Counted from the first letter of the stretch, positions 37,053 through 46,693 are shown. The stretch: 64,000 bases of DNA from Terriglobia bacterium (GCA_020072845.1 JAIQGF010000009.1:186001-250000); one strand, 5' to 3'. Made by a program: numbers and translations. Notes: generated from the sequence alone by a model not told the origin.

Positions 37053-38150
37053 CTAAGCTTTGATCGCCATCTTCTGGGAATAAGTGAAGCGGTAAATCTG
37101 CTGGTCAATTTCCTTGCGCAGATCGTGCCAGATGGATTCGGGGATGGTGAGAAAGACCTTGACGACTTCGGGATCGAACTGCCGGCCCGACCAGCGGACA
37201 ATCTCGTCGCGAGCGGCGGAGAAGGGCTGCGCCGCGCGGTACGGCCGGTCGGACATGATGGCATCCAGCGTGTCGGCGATGGAAAACAGGCGTGCCCCCA
37301 GCGGAATCTCGTTGCCCTTGAGCCCTCGCGGATAGCCGGTGCCGTCCCATTTTTCCTGGTGCGAATAGACGATCTCGGCCGCCTCGGTGAGAAAGGGAAT
37401 CTTGCGCAGCATCTGGTAGCCGCGATAACAGTGCTCCTGCATGATGGCGATTTCTTCCTGGGTCAAGGCGCCGGGCTTGCGCAGGATGGAATCCGGGATG
37501 GCCATCTTGCCGATGTCGTGCAGGAAGGCGCCGCGGGCGATGACGCGGATCTTTTCTCCCGCCAGGCTCATGGCGCGTGCCATGGCGATGGTGAAGGCGG
37601 TGACGCGCTTGGAGTGGCCCTCGGTTTCAGCGTCTTTCAAGTCGAGCGCGTCGCCCAGTGCTTCCAAGGTGATGTCGTAGGAGCGCTCCAGGTCCACCAT
37701 GGTCTGGCGCAACTGCTCGGTGCGAGCCGTGACCAGCGCCTCCAGGTCGGTCTGGTAAGCGCGGTTCTCGACCTTGAGGCGGCGGTTTTCCAGCGCGCGC
37801 CGGCTAATGGCCAGCAGTTGCTCGCGCTCGAAAGGCTTCAGCAGGTAATCGTAGGCGCCGTTGCGGATGGCGGCCAGGGCGACGGAAATATCGTGGACGG
37901 CGGTGACCATTACCACCGGCATATCGGGATATTTTTCCTTGGTGCGCTCCAGCAGGGCGATGCCGTCCATCTCGCCCATCATCAGGTCCGACAGCATGAG
38001 TTCGAACTGCTCACCGGACTCCAGAACGGCGAGGGCCTCGACGCCCGAACTGGCCTGGTGGCAGCGATAGCCCGCCATCGAGAGCATGGAGTGCACAATT
38101 TCGCGGATTGCTTCCTCGTCGTCGACAATGAGGATTCGGTCGGCGGGCAT
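37053..38150 (-). CDS. Response regulator with HD-GYP phosphodiesterase domain
   Basis: 365-residue protein. The receiver domain (1-120) has the acidic D10/D11 pair, phospho-acceptor D55 and K105. A coiled-coil linker (about 120-160) leads to an HD-GYP domain (about 165-345) with H211-D212 (FLHDIGKM) and HQEKWDGTGYP at 264-274. HD-GYP enzymes hydrolyse cyclic di-GMP, so phosphorylation here probably controls c-di-GMP level. All main metal-binding residues appear present. It is divergent from the large histidine kinase with 170 bases between starts, its likely partner. Confidence 0.93.
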   Translation of the reverse strand: MPADRILIVDDEEAIREIVHSMLSMAGYRCHQASSGVEALAVLESGEQFELMLSDLMMGEMDGIALLERTKEKYPDMPVVMVTAVHDISVALAAIRNGAYDYLLKPFEREQLLAISRRALENRRLKVENRAYQTDLEALVTARTEQLRQTMVDLERSYDITLEALGDALDLKDAETEGHSKRVTAFTIAMARAMSLAGEKIRVIARGAFLHDIGKMAIPDSILRKPGALTQEEIAIMQEHCYRGYQMLRKIPFLTEAAEIVYSHQEKWDGTGYPRGLKGNEIPLGARLFSIADTLDAIMSDRPYRAAQPFSAARDEIVRWSGRQFDPEVVKVFLTIPESIWHDLRKEIDQQIYRFTYSQKMAIKA

Positions 38151-38320
38151 GATTTTTCCGTGAGAGCTGGTCGGCGCATTGTACCCCACAGGACTGCCGA
38201 CCGTGCCTTGAAAGACACCGGCGGCGGTACCAAAATGCGCAACGTCGGGCGCCGATTCCATGCTATACAACGCTCGAGAGAGCCACTGTAGATGCGCACG
38301 CACACGCGCCAATCCAGCGC

Positions 38321-41300
38321 ATGAACCAGGCAACGCTGAGTACGGTTTGGGACCGCGGCGGCCCTGCCATCGAGCTGCTGGCCGACTGCTCCGGTGTCTT
38401 GATCCTGCTGGCCGCCGGCTTTCTGGTCTTCCGCACCTTTCGCGAACGCTACCTGCTGGCGTGGATCCTGGGATGGTCGTTCTACCTGGTGTACCGGGTT
38501 TCCACCGCCAGCTCTTCGCTGATCACGCCGCCGGCCTGGCTGATCGCGGTTTCGCAGGGTGCGTATGGGTGCGCGATTGCCCTGTTCGTGGCCGCCATCC
38601 TCTACTACACCAGGACGCTGAAGTACGTCATGCCGCTGGCGGTCGCGGGCGTGGCCGCTACCAGCTTGGCGGTGGCGCGAGCGCTGTGGTGGCCGGGATC
38701 GTCATTGCTGGTGGCGGTGGTTCGCGGCGTATGCGCGCTGATGGCAGTGGGCGGCGGAGTGCAGTTGGGGATCTTCAGCCGCGGGCGCCGCCAGGTCGGG
38801 CCGTGGGTGCTGATCGCCATGCTGCTCCTGCTCCACATGGACCAGGACACCACCAGCCCCCACTTCCTCGCCGGCATTGACATGGTGATCGAGCTGCTGC
38901 TGGGGCTGAGCATGCTGGTGATAGTGCTGGACGATTCCAAGCAGCGGACCGACCGGCTGGGCGCGGTCAACGTGATTTCCGGCGCCATGGCAGGCGCGCA
39001 GGAACACGGCTCGATGGTGCTGACCGCGCTCGAGCAACTGAAGAAATTGACGGGAGCGCGCGCGGCGTGGTTCCGGATTCTGGATGGCAACCAGTTGGTG
39101 CTGACGCGCCACATCGGTTTGTCGGAACAGTACATCCGCGAGCGTTCAGCCCTGGATGTTCGCACCGCCGACGGCGCCCGGGTCGCGCAGCAAGGCGTTC
39201 CCACCATCCTGCGCGCCGCCTCCCTGGAGGAAGATAACCGGCGCCTGGTGCGGGAAGAGGGCTTTGACCACATCCTGCTGGTGCCGATCCTGGGCAAGAC
39301 CGCGGTGATCGGTACGATCAACCTGGGACAGGCGAGAAACCGGTCGTATCCGCCCGACGAACTGGATTTCCTGACCGCGACCGGGCACCAGGTCGGCATC
39401 GCGGTGGAGAACCTGCGGCTGCTGGAAGAGATCATCCGCTCGCACCGGCAATGGATCAGCACCTTCGACTCGATCGAGGATATGGTCCTGGTGCACGACT
39501 CCGACTTCCGCATCCTGAAGTTGAACCGCGCGGTGGTGCAGCGCCTCGGAGTGGCCATCGCGGACGTGGTGTTTCATCAGTGTGACCAGGTGCTGCCGGG
39601 CGCGGGCGTGAAATGGCAGCAGTGCCCCTATTGCGAACACGCGCGCGCCAACTTCGGCGAAGGCGCTGACCCGTGCTTCGGCGGGTACTCGATCGTGTCC
39701 ACGTCCACCTTCACCGAGGGAGGCGCGTATCGCGGGACAATTCACGTCATCCGGGACACCACCGAACGCCGTGCGGCGGAGGAACGTTACCGGCTGCTGT
39801 TCGAGCAGGTGCAGGAGGGGGTGTTTGTTTCCACGCCGCAAGGCCGCATCCTCGAGTGCAACCATGCGTTCGCCAGCATGCTTGGCTACGAGCGTCGCGA
39901 AGAGGTGCTGGCGCTCGACATCGCGCGCGATATGTATGAATCGCAGGAGCAGCGCGAGACATTCTGCGCCCTCATGAACGAGCGCGGCTTTGTCCGCAAT
40001 TACGAGGTCGACCTGCGGCGGAAGGACGGCACCATCCTGCACGCCCTGGAAAACAGCTTTGCCACCCGCGATGCTGCGGGGAACATTGACTGCTACCAGG
40101 GGTTCCTGCTGGATGTCACGGAGAAGCGGCGCGCCGAGGACGCGATCCGGAGGCGCAACCGCGAACTGCACGCGCTCAACGCCATCGCGGTGATCACGGC
40201 GCAGTCCTTCGACCTGGACGAGATCCTGAATACCGCGCTGCGCCACGTGGTGGATGTTTTCGCGGCGCACAGCGGCGCCGCGTACCTGATGGACAATTCC
40301 AACGTCCTGCATTGCCGGGCCGGGTACGGGCAGCGGGCGCCTTCGGCCAACGCCGACATAGCGCTGCCGCCCGAGTTCCTGCAGCGCATCCGCGACACCA
40401 GGGTTGAAGTGGTGACCGAAGAAGAAGCGGACCAGATGCCGGAGGTCATTCGCGAGTACGTTCGCAGCGAGGGCTTGCGGCGCTGGATTTGGGTCATCAT
40501 GCGGACCAACGACGTCGCGGTGGGCGTGCTCGGTATCGGCAGCCGCGAAGAACGCCGGTTCGGCGAAACCGATCAGCACCTGATGGTGGCCATCGCCCGC
40601 CAGTTGGCGACCACCATCGAGAAGGTCCGCCTGTACGAAGAGACTTGCCGCGCTTATGAGAACCTGCGGCGCACCCAGGAACAACTGCTGCAGAGTGAGA
40701 AGATGTCGGCCATTGGGCAGTTGATCTCGGGCGTGGCGCATGAGATCAACAACCCGCTGACCGCGATCCTGGGATACGCGCAGCTTCTGGAGAACGAAGG
40801 TTTGGGCGAGCGGGCGCGTGACTTCGTCGGCAAATTGTTCAAGCAGGCGCAACGCACCCAAAGGCTGGTGCAGAACCTGCTGTCGTTCGCGCGCCAGCGC
40901 AAGCCGGAAAAGAAACAGGTGGACATCCGGCAGGTGCTGGACGACACCCTGGCGTTGCGCGATTTCGATTTCAACCTCCGCAACATCAAGGTCACCTGCG
41001 ATGTCGCGCCGGCACTGCCGGCGGTGATCGCCGATGCCCATCAGATGGAGCAGGTGTTCCTGAACGTGATCAACAACGCGGTGGACGCCATGCTGGAGCA
41101 CGAGCAGGGAGGCACACTCTCGGTCAAGAGCTACGCACAGAACGGGCACGTGTGCATCGAGTTCCGCGACTCCGGCCCGGGCATCCGCGAGCCCAAGAAG
41201 GTTTTTGACCCCTTCTACACCACCAAGGGTGTGGGCAAGGGGACCGGCCTGGGGCTGAGCATCTGCTACGGAATCGTCAAGGAACACGGGGGCGATATAG

Positions 41301-41800
41301 TCGCCCTCAACTCCCCGGAGGGCGGCGCGCTGTTTCGGATCCAGTTGCCGGCATGCGCATCCGTTCCGGTGGATACGCCCGCGGAGGCGTCACGGCACGA
41401 ACCGCCGTTGAGCGGGCGCGTCTTGCTGGTGGACGACGAAGAGGCGGTGCTGGAATTCGAACGCGAAGCGCTGGCCGGCGCGGGGGCGCAGGTGGTGGCG
41501 GTCTCCTCCGGCGAGCAGGCCATCCAGCGCCTGCAGCAAGAAAAGTTTGACGCCATGCTGGTGGATTCCACTATGCCGGGCGGATGGACGGGAATAGACC
41601 TTTACCGCTGGGTGGCGGCCAACCTGCCTGGGGCGGAGAAAAACATCATTTTCACCATCTCCGACATCCGAGAGAGCGAAACCGGCTCGTTCTGCCAACA
41701 GGGAAGCGTGCCGTGTATCGTGAAGCCATTCCAAGTGGCTGACCTGATTGCGGCTACCCGGTCGCTGTTATCGCGAACGGAGAAAGCGGCCGCCAACTGA
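38321..41800 (+). CDS. Hybrid sensor histidine kinase with membrane, GAF and PAS domains
   Basis: 1159-residue kinase. The N-terminal region (about 18-208) holds about seven membrane segments. Then come a GAF-type domain (about 225-375), a PAS domain with C435xxC438 and further cysteines (about 385-490), a second PAS (about 490-610), and a second GAF (about 625-780). The HisKA box is at about 795-860 (H807 in GVAHEINNP), the HATPase at about 905-1015 (GTGLGLSI), and a C-terminal receiver at about 1035-1150 (D1082). The Cys-rich PAS could bind metal or sense redox state. Divergent from the HD-GYP response regulator, the obvious partner. Boundaries are approximate. Confidence 0.93.
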   Translation: MNQATLSTVWDRGGPAIELLADCSGVLILLAAGFLVFRTFRERYLLAWILGWSFYLVYRVSTASSSLITPPAWLIAVSQGAYGCAIALFVAAILYYTRTLKYVMPLAVAGVAATSLAVARALWWPGSSLLVAVVRGVCALMAVGGGVQLGIFSRGRRQVGPWVLIAMLLLLHMDQDTTSPHFLAGIDMVIELLLGLSMLVIVLDDSKQRTDRLGAVNVISGAMAGAQEHGSMVLTALEQLKKLTGARAAWFRILDGNQLVLTRHIGLSEQYIRERSALDVRTADGARVAQQGVPTILRAASLEEDNRRLVREEGFDHILLVPILGKTAVIGTINLGQARNRSYPPDELDFLTATGHQVGIAVENLRLLEEIIRSHRQWISTFDSIEDMVLVHDSDFRILKLNRAVVQRLGVAIADVVFHQCDQVLPGAGVKWQQCPYCEHARANFGEGADPCFGGYSIVSTSTFTEGGAYRGTIHVIRDTTERRAAEERYRLLFEQVQEGVFVSTPQGRILECNHAFASMLGYERREEVLALDIARDMYESQEQRETFCALMNERGFVRNYEVDLRRKDGTILHALENSFATRDAAGNIDCYQGFLLDVTEKRRAEDAIRRRNRELHALNAIAVITAQSFDLDEILNTALRHVVDVFAAHSGAAYLMDNSNVLHCRAGYGQRAPSANADIALPPEFLQRIRDTRVEVVTEEEADQMPEVIREYVRSEGLRRWIWVIMRTNDVAVGVLGIGSREERRFGETDQHLMVAIARQLATTIEKVRLYEETCRAYENLRRTQEQLLQSEKMSAIGQLISGVAHEINNPLTAILGYAQLLENEGLGERARDFVGKLFKQAQRTQRLVQNLLSFARQRKPEKKQVDIRQVLDDTLALRDFDFNLRNIKVTCDVAPALPAVIADAHQMEQVFLNVINNAVDAMLEHEQGGTLSVKSYAQNGHVCIEFRDSGPGIREPKKVFDPFYTTKGVGKGTGLGLSICYGIVKEHGGDIVALNSPEGGALFRIQLPACASVPVDTPAEASRHEPPLSGRVLLVDDEEAVLEFEREALAGAGAQVVAVSSGEQAIQRLQQEKFDAMLVDSTMPGGWTGIDLYRWVAANLPGAEKNIIFTISDIRESETGSFCQQGSVPCIVKPFQVADLIAATRSLLSRTEKAAAN

Positions 41801-42186
41801 CGCCGCGGTCAGCGTAGCCTGGCTTGCGCCCGCGCCGCGAGTCTCCTGGATAAGAATTACGCGCTCCGTCCTCAATGGGTGTCTTGCGGTGCCAACTGTT
41901 GGCACCGATGTTCTACCTGTGGGCCCGATTTGTTGCTGCTACGGGTACCCCCGCGAGAATAGTTTCTTGCACAGCCGATGCTCCGGTTCGCGTTGCAATG
42001 TAACGATTTGTGCCATGGCGATAACTTCTTCCGCCGAGCCGTGTTTAGCTTGGGTATCGGGGTTGCTTTAATCGTGGCGGTTATGCAAGTACCTGAAGTG
42101 GTTTGGCAAATGCAGTCAATCACCCCATGATGGCGAACAAAGAGATCAGAAGCGACATTCCGAAGGACTTAGCGGTGGGGGACGAC
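41801..42186. other. Leader region before sigma-like gene
   Basis: 386 bases without a convincing gene. It contains a perfect 10-base palindrome at 41887-41907, described separately. Lower GC than the flanking kinase gene. A longer upstream start for the sigma-like protein (ATG 42127 or TTG 42103) would fall inside. Confidence 0.5.
41887..41907. promoter_or_regulatory. Perfect 10-base operator-like palindrome
   Basis: CGGTGCCAAC-T-GTTGGCACCG, symmetric about one base, about 220-300 bases upstream of the sigma-like gene and 87 bases after the kinase stop. No T-run follows, so it looks more like a protein-binding site than a terminator. Confidence 0.5.
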
Positions 42187-42711
42187 ATGGCAAACATCTT
42201 TCAGCAGGTAAAAATTTCAGGGTACGCCACACTCTTACGCGCGGTCGCCCCGGAACGAGCGGAAAAGTTTCAAGCCGTGTTTCAAGAGAACCGGCACCGC
42301 ATTTACGCCCTGGCATTCTGGATGACCGACAACGAACTGGCGGCTGAAGAACTGATGCGGCTGACCTTCTGCCGCGGCTTCGTCCACAGCTCCGAGCCCA
42401 CGGCGGAAGCGCTGGATGGCGCGCTGATTACCGAGTTGCGCGAGCAGATGCCGATCGGGGTGCTGACCGTGGACGAAGGCATCTGCTGCGAAGCGCCCAG
42501 CGTGCGCCAGAATACCTTGCGCGTTCACCTGGAGCGCGCCGTCGTCCAGTTGCCCCCCACCGAGCGCATGATTTTCCTCCTCCACGACGTGGAAGGCTAC
42601 GACCACGCGCGTATCGTCCGCACGCTGGGTGTCAGCGAGGACGAATCGCGGAACGGGCTGCATCAGGCGCGGCTCCGCATGCGCAACCTGCTGGCAAAGA
42701 TGCTCCGTTAG
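42187..42711 (+). CDS. Sigma-70-family (ECF-like) protein
   Basis: 174-residue protein with the layout of an ECF sigma factor. The region 2-like part (about 35-80) has RHRIYALAFWMTDNELAAEELMRLTF and the region 4-like part (about 120-170) has LPPTERMIFLLHDVEGYDHARIVRTLGVSEDESRNGLHQARLRMRN. The region 4 text is a good match to the sigma-factor HTH, while the region 2 helices deviate from the consensus (VYRLA). Start alternatives are ATG 42187 and ATG 42127. No anti-sigma gene is adjacent. A terminator follows 45 bases after the stop. Confidence 0.75.
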   Translation: MANIFQQVKISGYATLLRAVAPERAEKFQAVFQENRHRIYALAFWMTDNELAAEELMRLTFCRGFVHSSEPTAEALDGALITELREQMPIGVLTVDEGICCEAPSVRQNTLRVHLERAVVQLPPTERMIFLLHDVEGYDHARIVRTLGVSEDESRNGLHQARLRMRNLLAKMLR

Positions 42712-42755
42712 CAGCACGCTCAGCAGCTTTTTTTCCATCTCCTCTCTGCAACCTG

Positions 42756-42779
42756 GCCCCTCGAAAGAGGGGCTTTTTC
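42756..42779 (+). terminator. Rho-independent terminator
   Basis: 7-base stem GCCCCTC / GAGGGGC closed by a GAAA tetraloop, followed by TTTTTC. It ends the sigma-like gene transcript. Confidence 0.9.
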
Positions 42780-42783
42780 AATT

Positions 42784-42885
42784 GGTAATCTGAAATTTGT
42801 AATTTGCAATTTTCAACTGGCTGAGGGCGCCCAAAGTCTTGGACGAGTTACAAATTACAAATTACAAATTTCAAATTACAAATCA
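42784..42885. repeat. AAATTACAAATT phrase hairpin
   Basis: Left arm TAATCTGAAATTTGTAATTTGC and right arm of repeated CAAATTACAAATT (42847-42885) are complementary around about 35 bases. It is strikingly AT-rich for this genome. It ends 43 bases before the radical SAM gene. Confidence 0.8.
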
Positions 42886-42927
42886 GAAACACACGCTCGC
42901 GCTGGCGCTAAAATACAACCAGTCGTC

Positions 42928-43887
42928 ATGCTCCCCGTCCTCAATACCGCCCACCATCCCGCTCGCTGGTGGGAAACCATGCCCGACGGGCGCCTGCACT
43001 GCTACCTGTGTCCGCGGCATTGCCACATCGGCGAGGGGCAGACCGGTTTCTGCTTCATACGCAAGAATGAAGACGGGCGGCTGGTGCAGCTCGGCTACGG
43101 GCGTCCAGCGGCGCTGCAGATGGACCCGGTGGAAAAGAAACCGCTCAACCACTTTTTCCCCGGCACGAAGATCCTCTCCATGGGAACCGCCGGCTGCAAC
43201 ATGGGCTGCTTTTTCTGTCAGAACTGGGACATCTCCAAGGCCAAGGCCGACCAGGTCAACTCCACCAGCCTCAGCCCCGAGCAGGTGGTGGAGCTGACGC
43301 TCCAGCACGGCGCGCCGTCCATCGCCTTCACCTACAACGAGCCGACCATCTGGGGCGAGTACGTCATTGACATCGCGAGAATCGCGCATGAACAAGGCAT
43401 CAACACCGTCATGGTGTCCAACGGCTACATCACTCGCGAGGCCTTCTTCGACGTTTACCAGCACATTGACGCCGCCAACATTGACCTGAAAGCCTTCACC
43501 GAGAATTTCTATTCCAAGATCACGCTCACGCACTTGCAGCCGGTGCTGGATACGCTGAAGTGGCTGCGGCACGAAACCGACGTCTGGTTTGAGATCACCA
43601 ATCTAATCATTCCCACGCTGAACGACGGCGACAGCGAGTTCCGCCAACTCTGCGACTGGGTGCTCAACAATCTCGGCGATGATGTCCCGCTGCACTTCAC
43701 CGCCTTCCACCCCGACTTCAAGCTCCAGGACAAGCCGCCGACGCCACCGGAAACGCTGCACCGCGCCCGCGCCATCGCCTTCGAAATGGGCTTGAAATTT
43801 GTTTACGAAGGGAACATCTGGTCGGAAGGCGGCAACACCATCTGCCCCGGCTGCAAGCGCGCCATCATCCGCCGCTCCTGGCACTAG
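42928..43887 (+). CDS. amrS: AmmeMemoRadiSam-type radical SAM enzyme, C-terminally short
   Basis: 319-residue radical SAM protein. The [4Fe-4S]/SAM motif is C90NMGCFFC97 (CxxxCxxC). The N-terminal CYLCPRHCHIGEGQTGFC (25-42) is a cysteine cluster typical of the AmrS group. AFTYNEPTIWGEY and SNGYITREAF are family hallmarks. The C-terminus ends at NTICPGCKRAIIRRSWH, whereas relatives usually carry about 20 further residues with a second CxxC. This one may be truncated by the following repeat-rich DNA. AMMECR1 and Memo partner genes are not in this window. Confidence 0.88.
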   Translation: MLPVLNTAHHPARWWETMPDGRLHCYLCPRHCHIGEGQTGFCFIRKNEDGRLVQLGYGRPAALQMDPVEKKPLNHFFPGTKILSMGTAGCNMGCFFCQNWDISKAKADQVNSTSLSPEQVVELTLQHGAPSIAFTYNEPTIWGEYVIDIARIAHEQGINTVMVSNGYITREAFFDVYQHIDAANIDLKAFTENFYSKITLTHLQPVLDTLKWLRHETDVWFEITNLIIPTLNDGDSEFRQLCDWVLNNLGDDVPLHFTAFHPDFKLQDKPPTPPETLHRARAIAFEMGLKFVYEGNIWSEGGNTICPGCKRAIIRRSWH

Positions 43888-43953
43888 GCTGAAGCCGAGC
43901 GCCGCAGAGGAGCGGGGCATCTACATCCCGCGAGCGCGCAGTGATCCGGGGAA

Positions 43954-44103
43954 TTAACCACAGAGGACACAGAGGTTCACAGAGGTAAACGGGTCGTCGA
44001 ACATAGGTTGCCGGCCTGGAGCTGCATCCGCTCAAAGTTTGTTCTGCAAGCTGAGTTTTCCGCTTTAATTTCCTCTGCGTTCCTCTGTGCCCTCTGTGGT
44101 TAA
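43954..44103. repeat. ACCACAGAGGACACAGAGG phrase hairpin
   Basis: Left arm 43954-43985 and right arm 44072-44103 are 32 bases each and complementary at 28 positions; both are built from CACAGAGG units. The right arm supplies the stop codon of glmU. The loop is about 86 bases. Confidence 0.85.
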
Positions 44104-45563
44104 GTTCTTGTTTTTGCCGCCGCCATCGCCTCGCGCTTGGCCTTGACCCAGCCATCCTTGTTGACCTGGCGCGAGCGCGCGATGGCGAGGGAGTCCTCGG
44201 GCACATCGTCGGTGATGCAGGCCGCGGCGCCAACGTAGGCATTGCGTCCGATTCTTACCGGCGCCACCAGCGTGCTGTCGCTGCCGATAAAGGCGCCGTC
44301 TTCGATGACGGTGACGTGCTTCTTCACTCCATCGTAGTTGCAGGTGATGGTGCCGGCGCCCACATTCACCTTTTCACCGATGATCGAATCGCCCAGGTAG
44401 GTGAGGTGGTTCGCCTTCGAGCCCCGGCCCATTTTCGTTTTCTTCAGCTCGACGAAATTCCCAATGTGCGCCTGCGGGCCGACCTCGTTGCCGGGGCGCA
44501 GATGCGAGTATGGCCCCAGGCTCACTTCCGGCCCGATCCGGGATTGCTCCAGCACGCATCCGTACTGCACCAGCGTGTCGTCGGCGATTTCACACGATTT
44601 GATGGCGGTGAAGGACTGAATGCGGCAGTCCGACCCGATCCGCGTGCGCCCCAACAGGTGCACGAAGGGTTCGATGATGGTGTCGGCTCCGACCTCGACC
44701 TCGGCATCAATCACGCAAGTTTCCGGCCGGAAAATGGTCACGCCCGCGGCCATAAGCTGGGCGCACTTGCGCGCCCGTATCTCGGCGTCCAATTGCGCCA
44801 ATTCCGCGCGGTTGTTTGCCCCCGCGACTTCATGCTGATCGGCGGCCTTTTTCGCCAGCACCTTGGCACGCTTGCCGGCCAGAATACCGGCGGTATCGGT
44901 CAGGTAATACTCGCGATGCGGATTGTCGGTACGCAATTCGTCGAGGTGCTCGAACAGCGGCTGGGTGGCGAAGGCGTAGATCCCGGAATTGGATTCGCGG
45001 ATCTTTTGCTGCTGCGGCGTGAGCTTCTTCTGCTCGACAATGGCTTCGACCTCGTCCACCGAGCGCCCCGCCTTTTTCTTGCGGACAATGCGTCCGTAGC
45101 CGGTCGGGTCAGGGAAGTCGGCGGTCAGAATGGTCATGGCCGCTTTATTCTTGCGGTGAAAGTCGAGGATTCCGGCAATGGTCTCGGGGCGGAGCAGGGG
45201 AACGTCGCCGGAGAGCACCAGCACGTCGTCGTACCCGGCCAGCGCCTGGCGCGCCGACATGATCGCGTGCCCGGTGCCAAGCTGTTCCGCCTGCAACACG
45301 AACTGCACGCCGGTGCCCGCCATGGATTCGCGCACGCGTTCCGCCTCGTGCCCGATGATGACGAAAATATCCTGCGCCGGCAGCACTGCCTTGGCCGCCT
45401 CCACCACGTAGTGCAGCAGAGGCCGTCCGCCGATCTGGTGGAGGACCTTGGGATGCCTGGACTTCAGCCGCGTGCCCTTGCCAGCGGCCATGATGGCGAT
45501 GGCGAAGCGCGGCGCGGCTTGCGGCTTGCGGGAAGATTGCTTGCGCGAAACCATGGCACCCAT
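44100..45563 (-). CDS. glmU: Bifunctional UDP-GlcNAc pyrophosphorylase / glucosamine-1-phosphate acetyltransferase
   Basis: 487-residue enzyme that acetylates glucosamine-1-phosphate and couples it to UTP to give UDP-GlcNAc. The nucleotidyltransferase domain begins IMAAGKGTRLKSRHPKVLH (about 24-42) and contains GDVPLL. The left-handed beta-helix half (about 265-470) carries GRGSKANHLTYLGD and VNVGAGTITCNYDG, the acetyltransferase site. Length is normal apart from a short basic N-terminal tail (first about 18 residues). The start could be ATG 45563 or 45554. UDP-GlcNAc is the substrate of MurA at 26148. Confidence 0.96.
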   Translation of the reverse strand: MGAMVSRKQSSRKPQAAPRFAIAIMAAGKGTRLKSRHPKVLHQIGGRPLLHYVVEAAKAVLPAQDIFVIIGHEAERVRESMAGTGVQFVLQAEQLGTGHAIMSARQALAGYDDVLVLSGDVPLLRPETIAGILDFHRKNKAAMTILTADFPDPTGYGRIVRKKKAGRSVDEVEAIVEQKKLTPQQQKIRESNSGIYAFATQPLFEHLDELRTDNPHREYYLTDTAGILAGKRAKVLAKKAADQHEVAGANNRAELAQLDAEIRARKCAQLMAAGVTIFRPETCVIDAEVEVGADTIIEPFVHLLGRTRIGSDCRIQSFTAIKSCEIADDTLVQYGCVLEQSRIGPEVSLGPYSHLRPGNEVGPQAHIGNFVELKKTKMGRGSKANHLTYLGDSIIGEKVNVGAGTITCNYDGVKKHVTVIEDGAFIGSDSTLVAPVRIGRNAYVGAAACITDDVPEDSLAIARSRQVNKDGWVKAKREAMAAAKTRT

Positions 45564-45781
45564 CTTATCGCGAGCGATTGGATTTAGGAGTGGGGAATTG
45601 GCCGAAGTTCTGCCTCAAGTTCAATTGTTAGCCGTTTGACCGACAAGGGCAGAGGAAGCGAACAATGGTTTCCGAGTCGCCGAAGCGATTCCATTTGGTC
45701 TTTGCCGCTGAGGTAGTGTCGGGCATAATCTGATCAACTAGAGGGTTGTCACGTCGCGTGGCTAGGAGGCGCGTCTAGGTA

Positions 45782-46693
45782 ATGCCGGAGCTTCAATGTG
45801 CGGGTTGCGGGCGAGCACTCACAGTCCAACAAGAATTGTCGCCGGGAGCAACGTTTTGGTGCGCGGGGTGCAGCAGTTCACCGATCGGAAGACGCCGGCT
45901 GAAGGGAAACGTCAATTCCGCCAAGAATGCAGCACTGCGTGTGCGCCTGCGGCCATTCCTGACTCTGGCGTTGAAGGGAAATGAGGCGGAATGGTTCGGC
46001 CTGGCACGGGATCTGGGCATTGATGGCGCTGCCATTGAAGCACTCGTCACTGTGGTGCAGGCCGGCAGATGGCGAACCTCGACCGCCCCGACGTGGTATC
46101 TAAAGACTAATGTATCGCGCCTGGCGCGCGACGTGGAAGATCCATTTGATACGGATGGTCGCCGGCGGCCCCACGGTCGGCAAGTTGCATTTTCGGAGTT
46201 GCTTTCGCCGGATGCCCCGCAAAGCGCCAGCGCAGAAGATGCGGCACTTGCTGCGGCATCTCCTGCAGGCCAATTAGTTGCGGTTTCGCTCGATGACCGA
46301 CGCATGGGCAAGATTTGGACAGAGATCCGCGAGCAGGCGGCGCTTCTAAGACCTGACGAAATTCCTGCAGCGAACGAAGCCTTGGCCCAGATCCAAGACG
46401 TGGGGGTACGTGAGGTGCTGTGCGCCAAGGCTCTGGGGCTAACCCGGGAGGAATTCTTATCTGACGTCTGCGGTTCAGAGCGGAAGCGAAGACAGGCAGC
46501 GTGGAGGCGAGCGAGCCGAAAGGGACCGCCGGACGCGCTGAGGACGTCATTGCGTCGTCGTTCCCGTGGGCGCGTTGAGGCCTCACCCGAATTTGAGGAT
46601 CGTGCCTGGGAAGAGCGCCAATCGGAGTCGATCGATGACAGCACAGGCTGCGGTGGCGGCTATCGGATCCCCCCTCATTCGCGTTCAGAATGA
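45782..46693 (+). CDS. Hypothetical protein with N-terminal zinc ribbon
   Basis: 303-residue protein. The N-terminus has CAGCGRAL (6-13) and WCAGCSS (27-33), a possible zinc ribbon. The middle part is unremarkable helical/beta. About 190-270 reads IWTEIREQAALLRP...LAQIQDVGVREVLCAKALGLTREEFLSDV, a helical segment that could be a DNA-binding or subunit-contact helix. The C-terminus is basic and Ser/Arg-rich. The opposite strand is also open over this stretch, so the gene call is moderate. Function unknown. Confidence 0.5.
   Translation: MPELQCAGCGRALTVQQELSPGATFWCAGCSSSPIGRRRLKGNVNSAKNAALRVRLRPFLTLALKGNEAEWFGLARDLGIDGAAIEALVTVVQAGRWRTSTAPTWYLKTNVSRLARDVEDPFDTDGRRRPHGRQVAFSELLSPDAPQSASAEDAALAAASPAGQLVAVSLDDRRMGKIWTEIREQAALLRPDEIPAANEALAQIQDVGVREVLCAKALGLTREEFLSDVCGSERKRRQAAWRRASRKGPPDALRTSLRRRSRGRVEASPEFEDRAWEERQSESIDDSTGCGGGYRIPPHSRSE

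Noticed and set aside
39146-41287. 713-codon minus-strand frame opposite the histidine kinase
   Set aside because: Shadow of a strongly supported multidomain kinase gene.
41801-42186. Riboswitch or 6S-like RNA before the sigma-like gene
   Set aside because: Only one palindrome without a conserved multi-stem layout that I can recognise.
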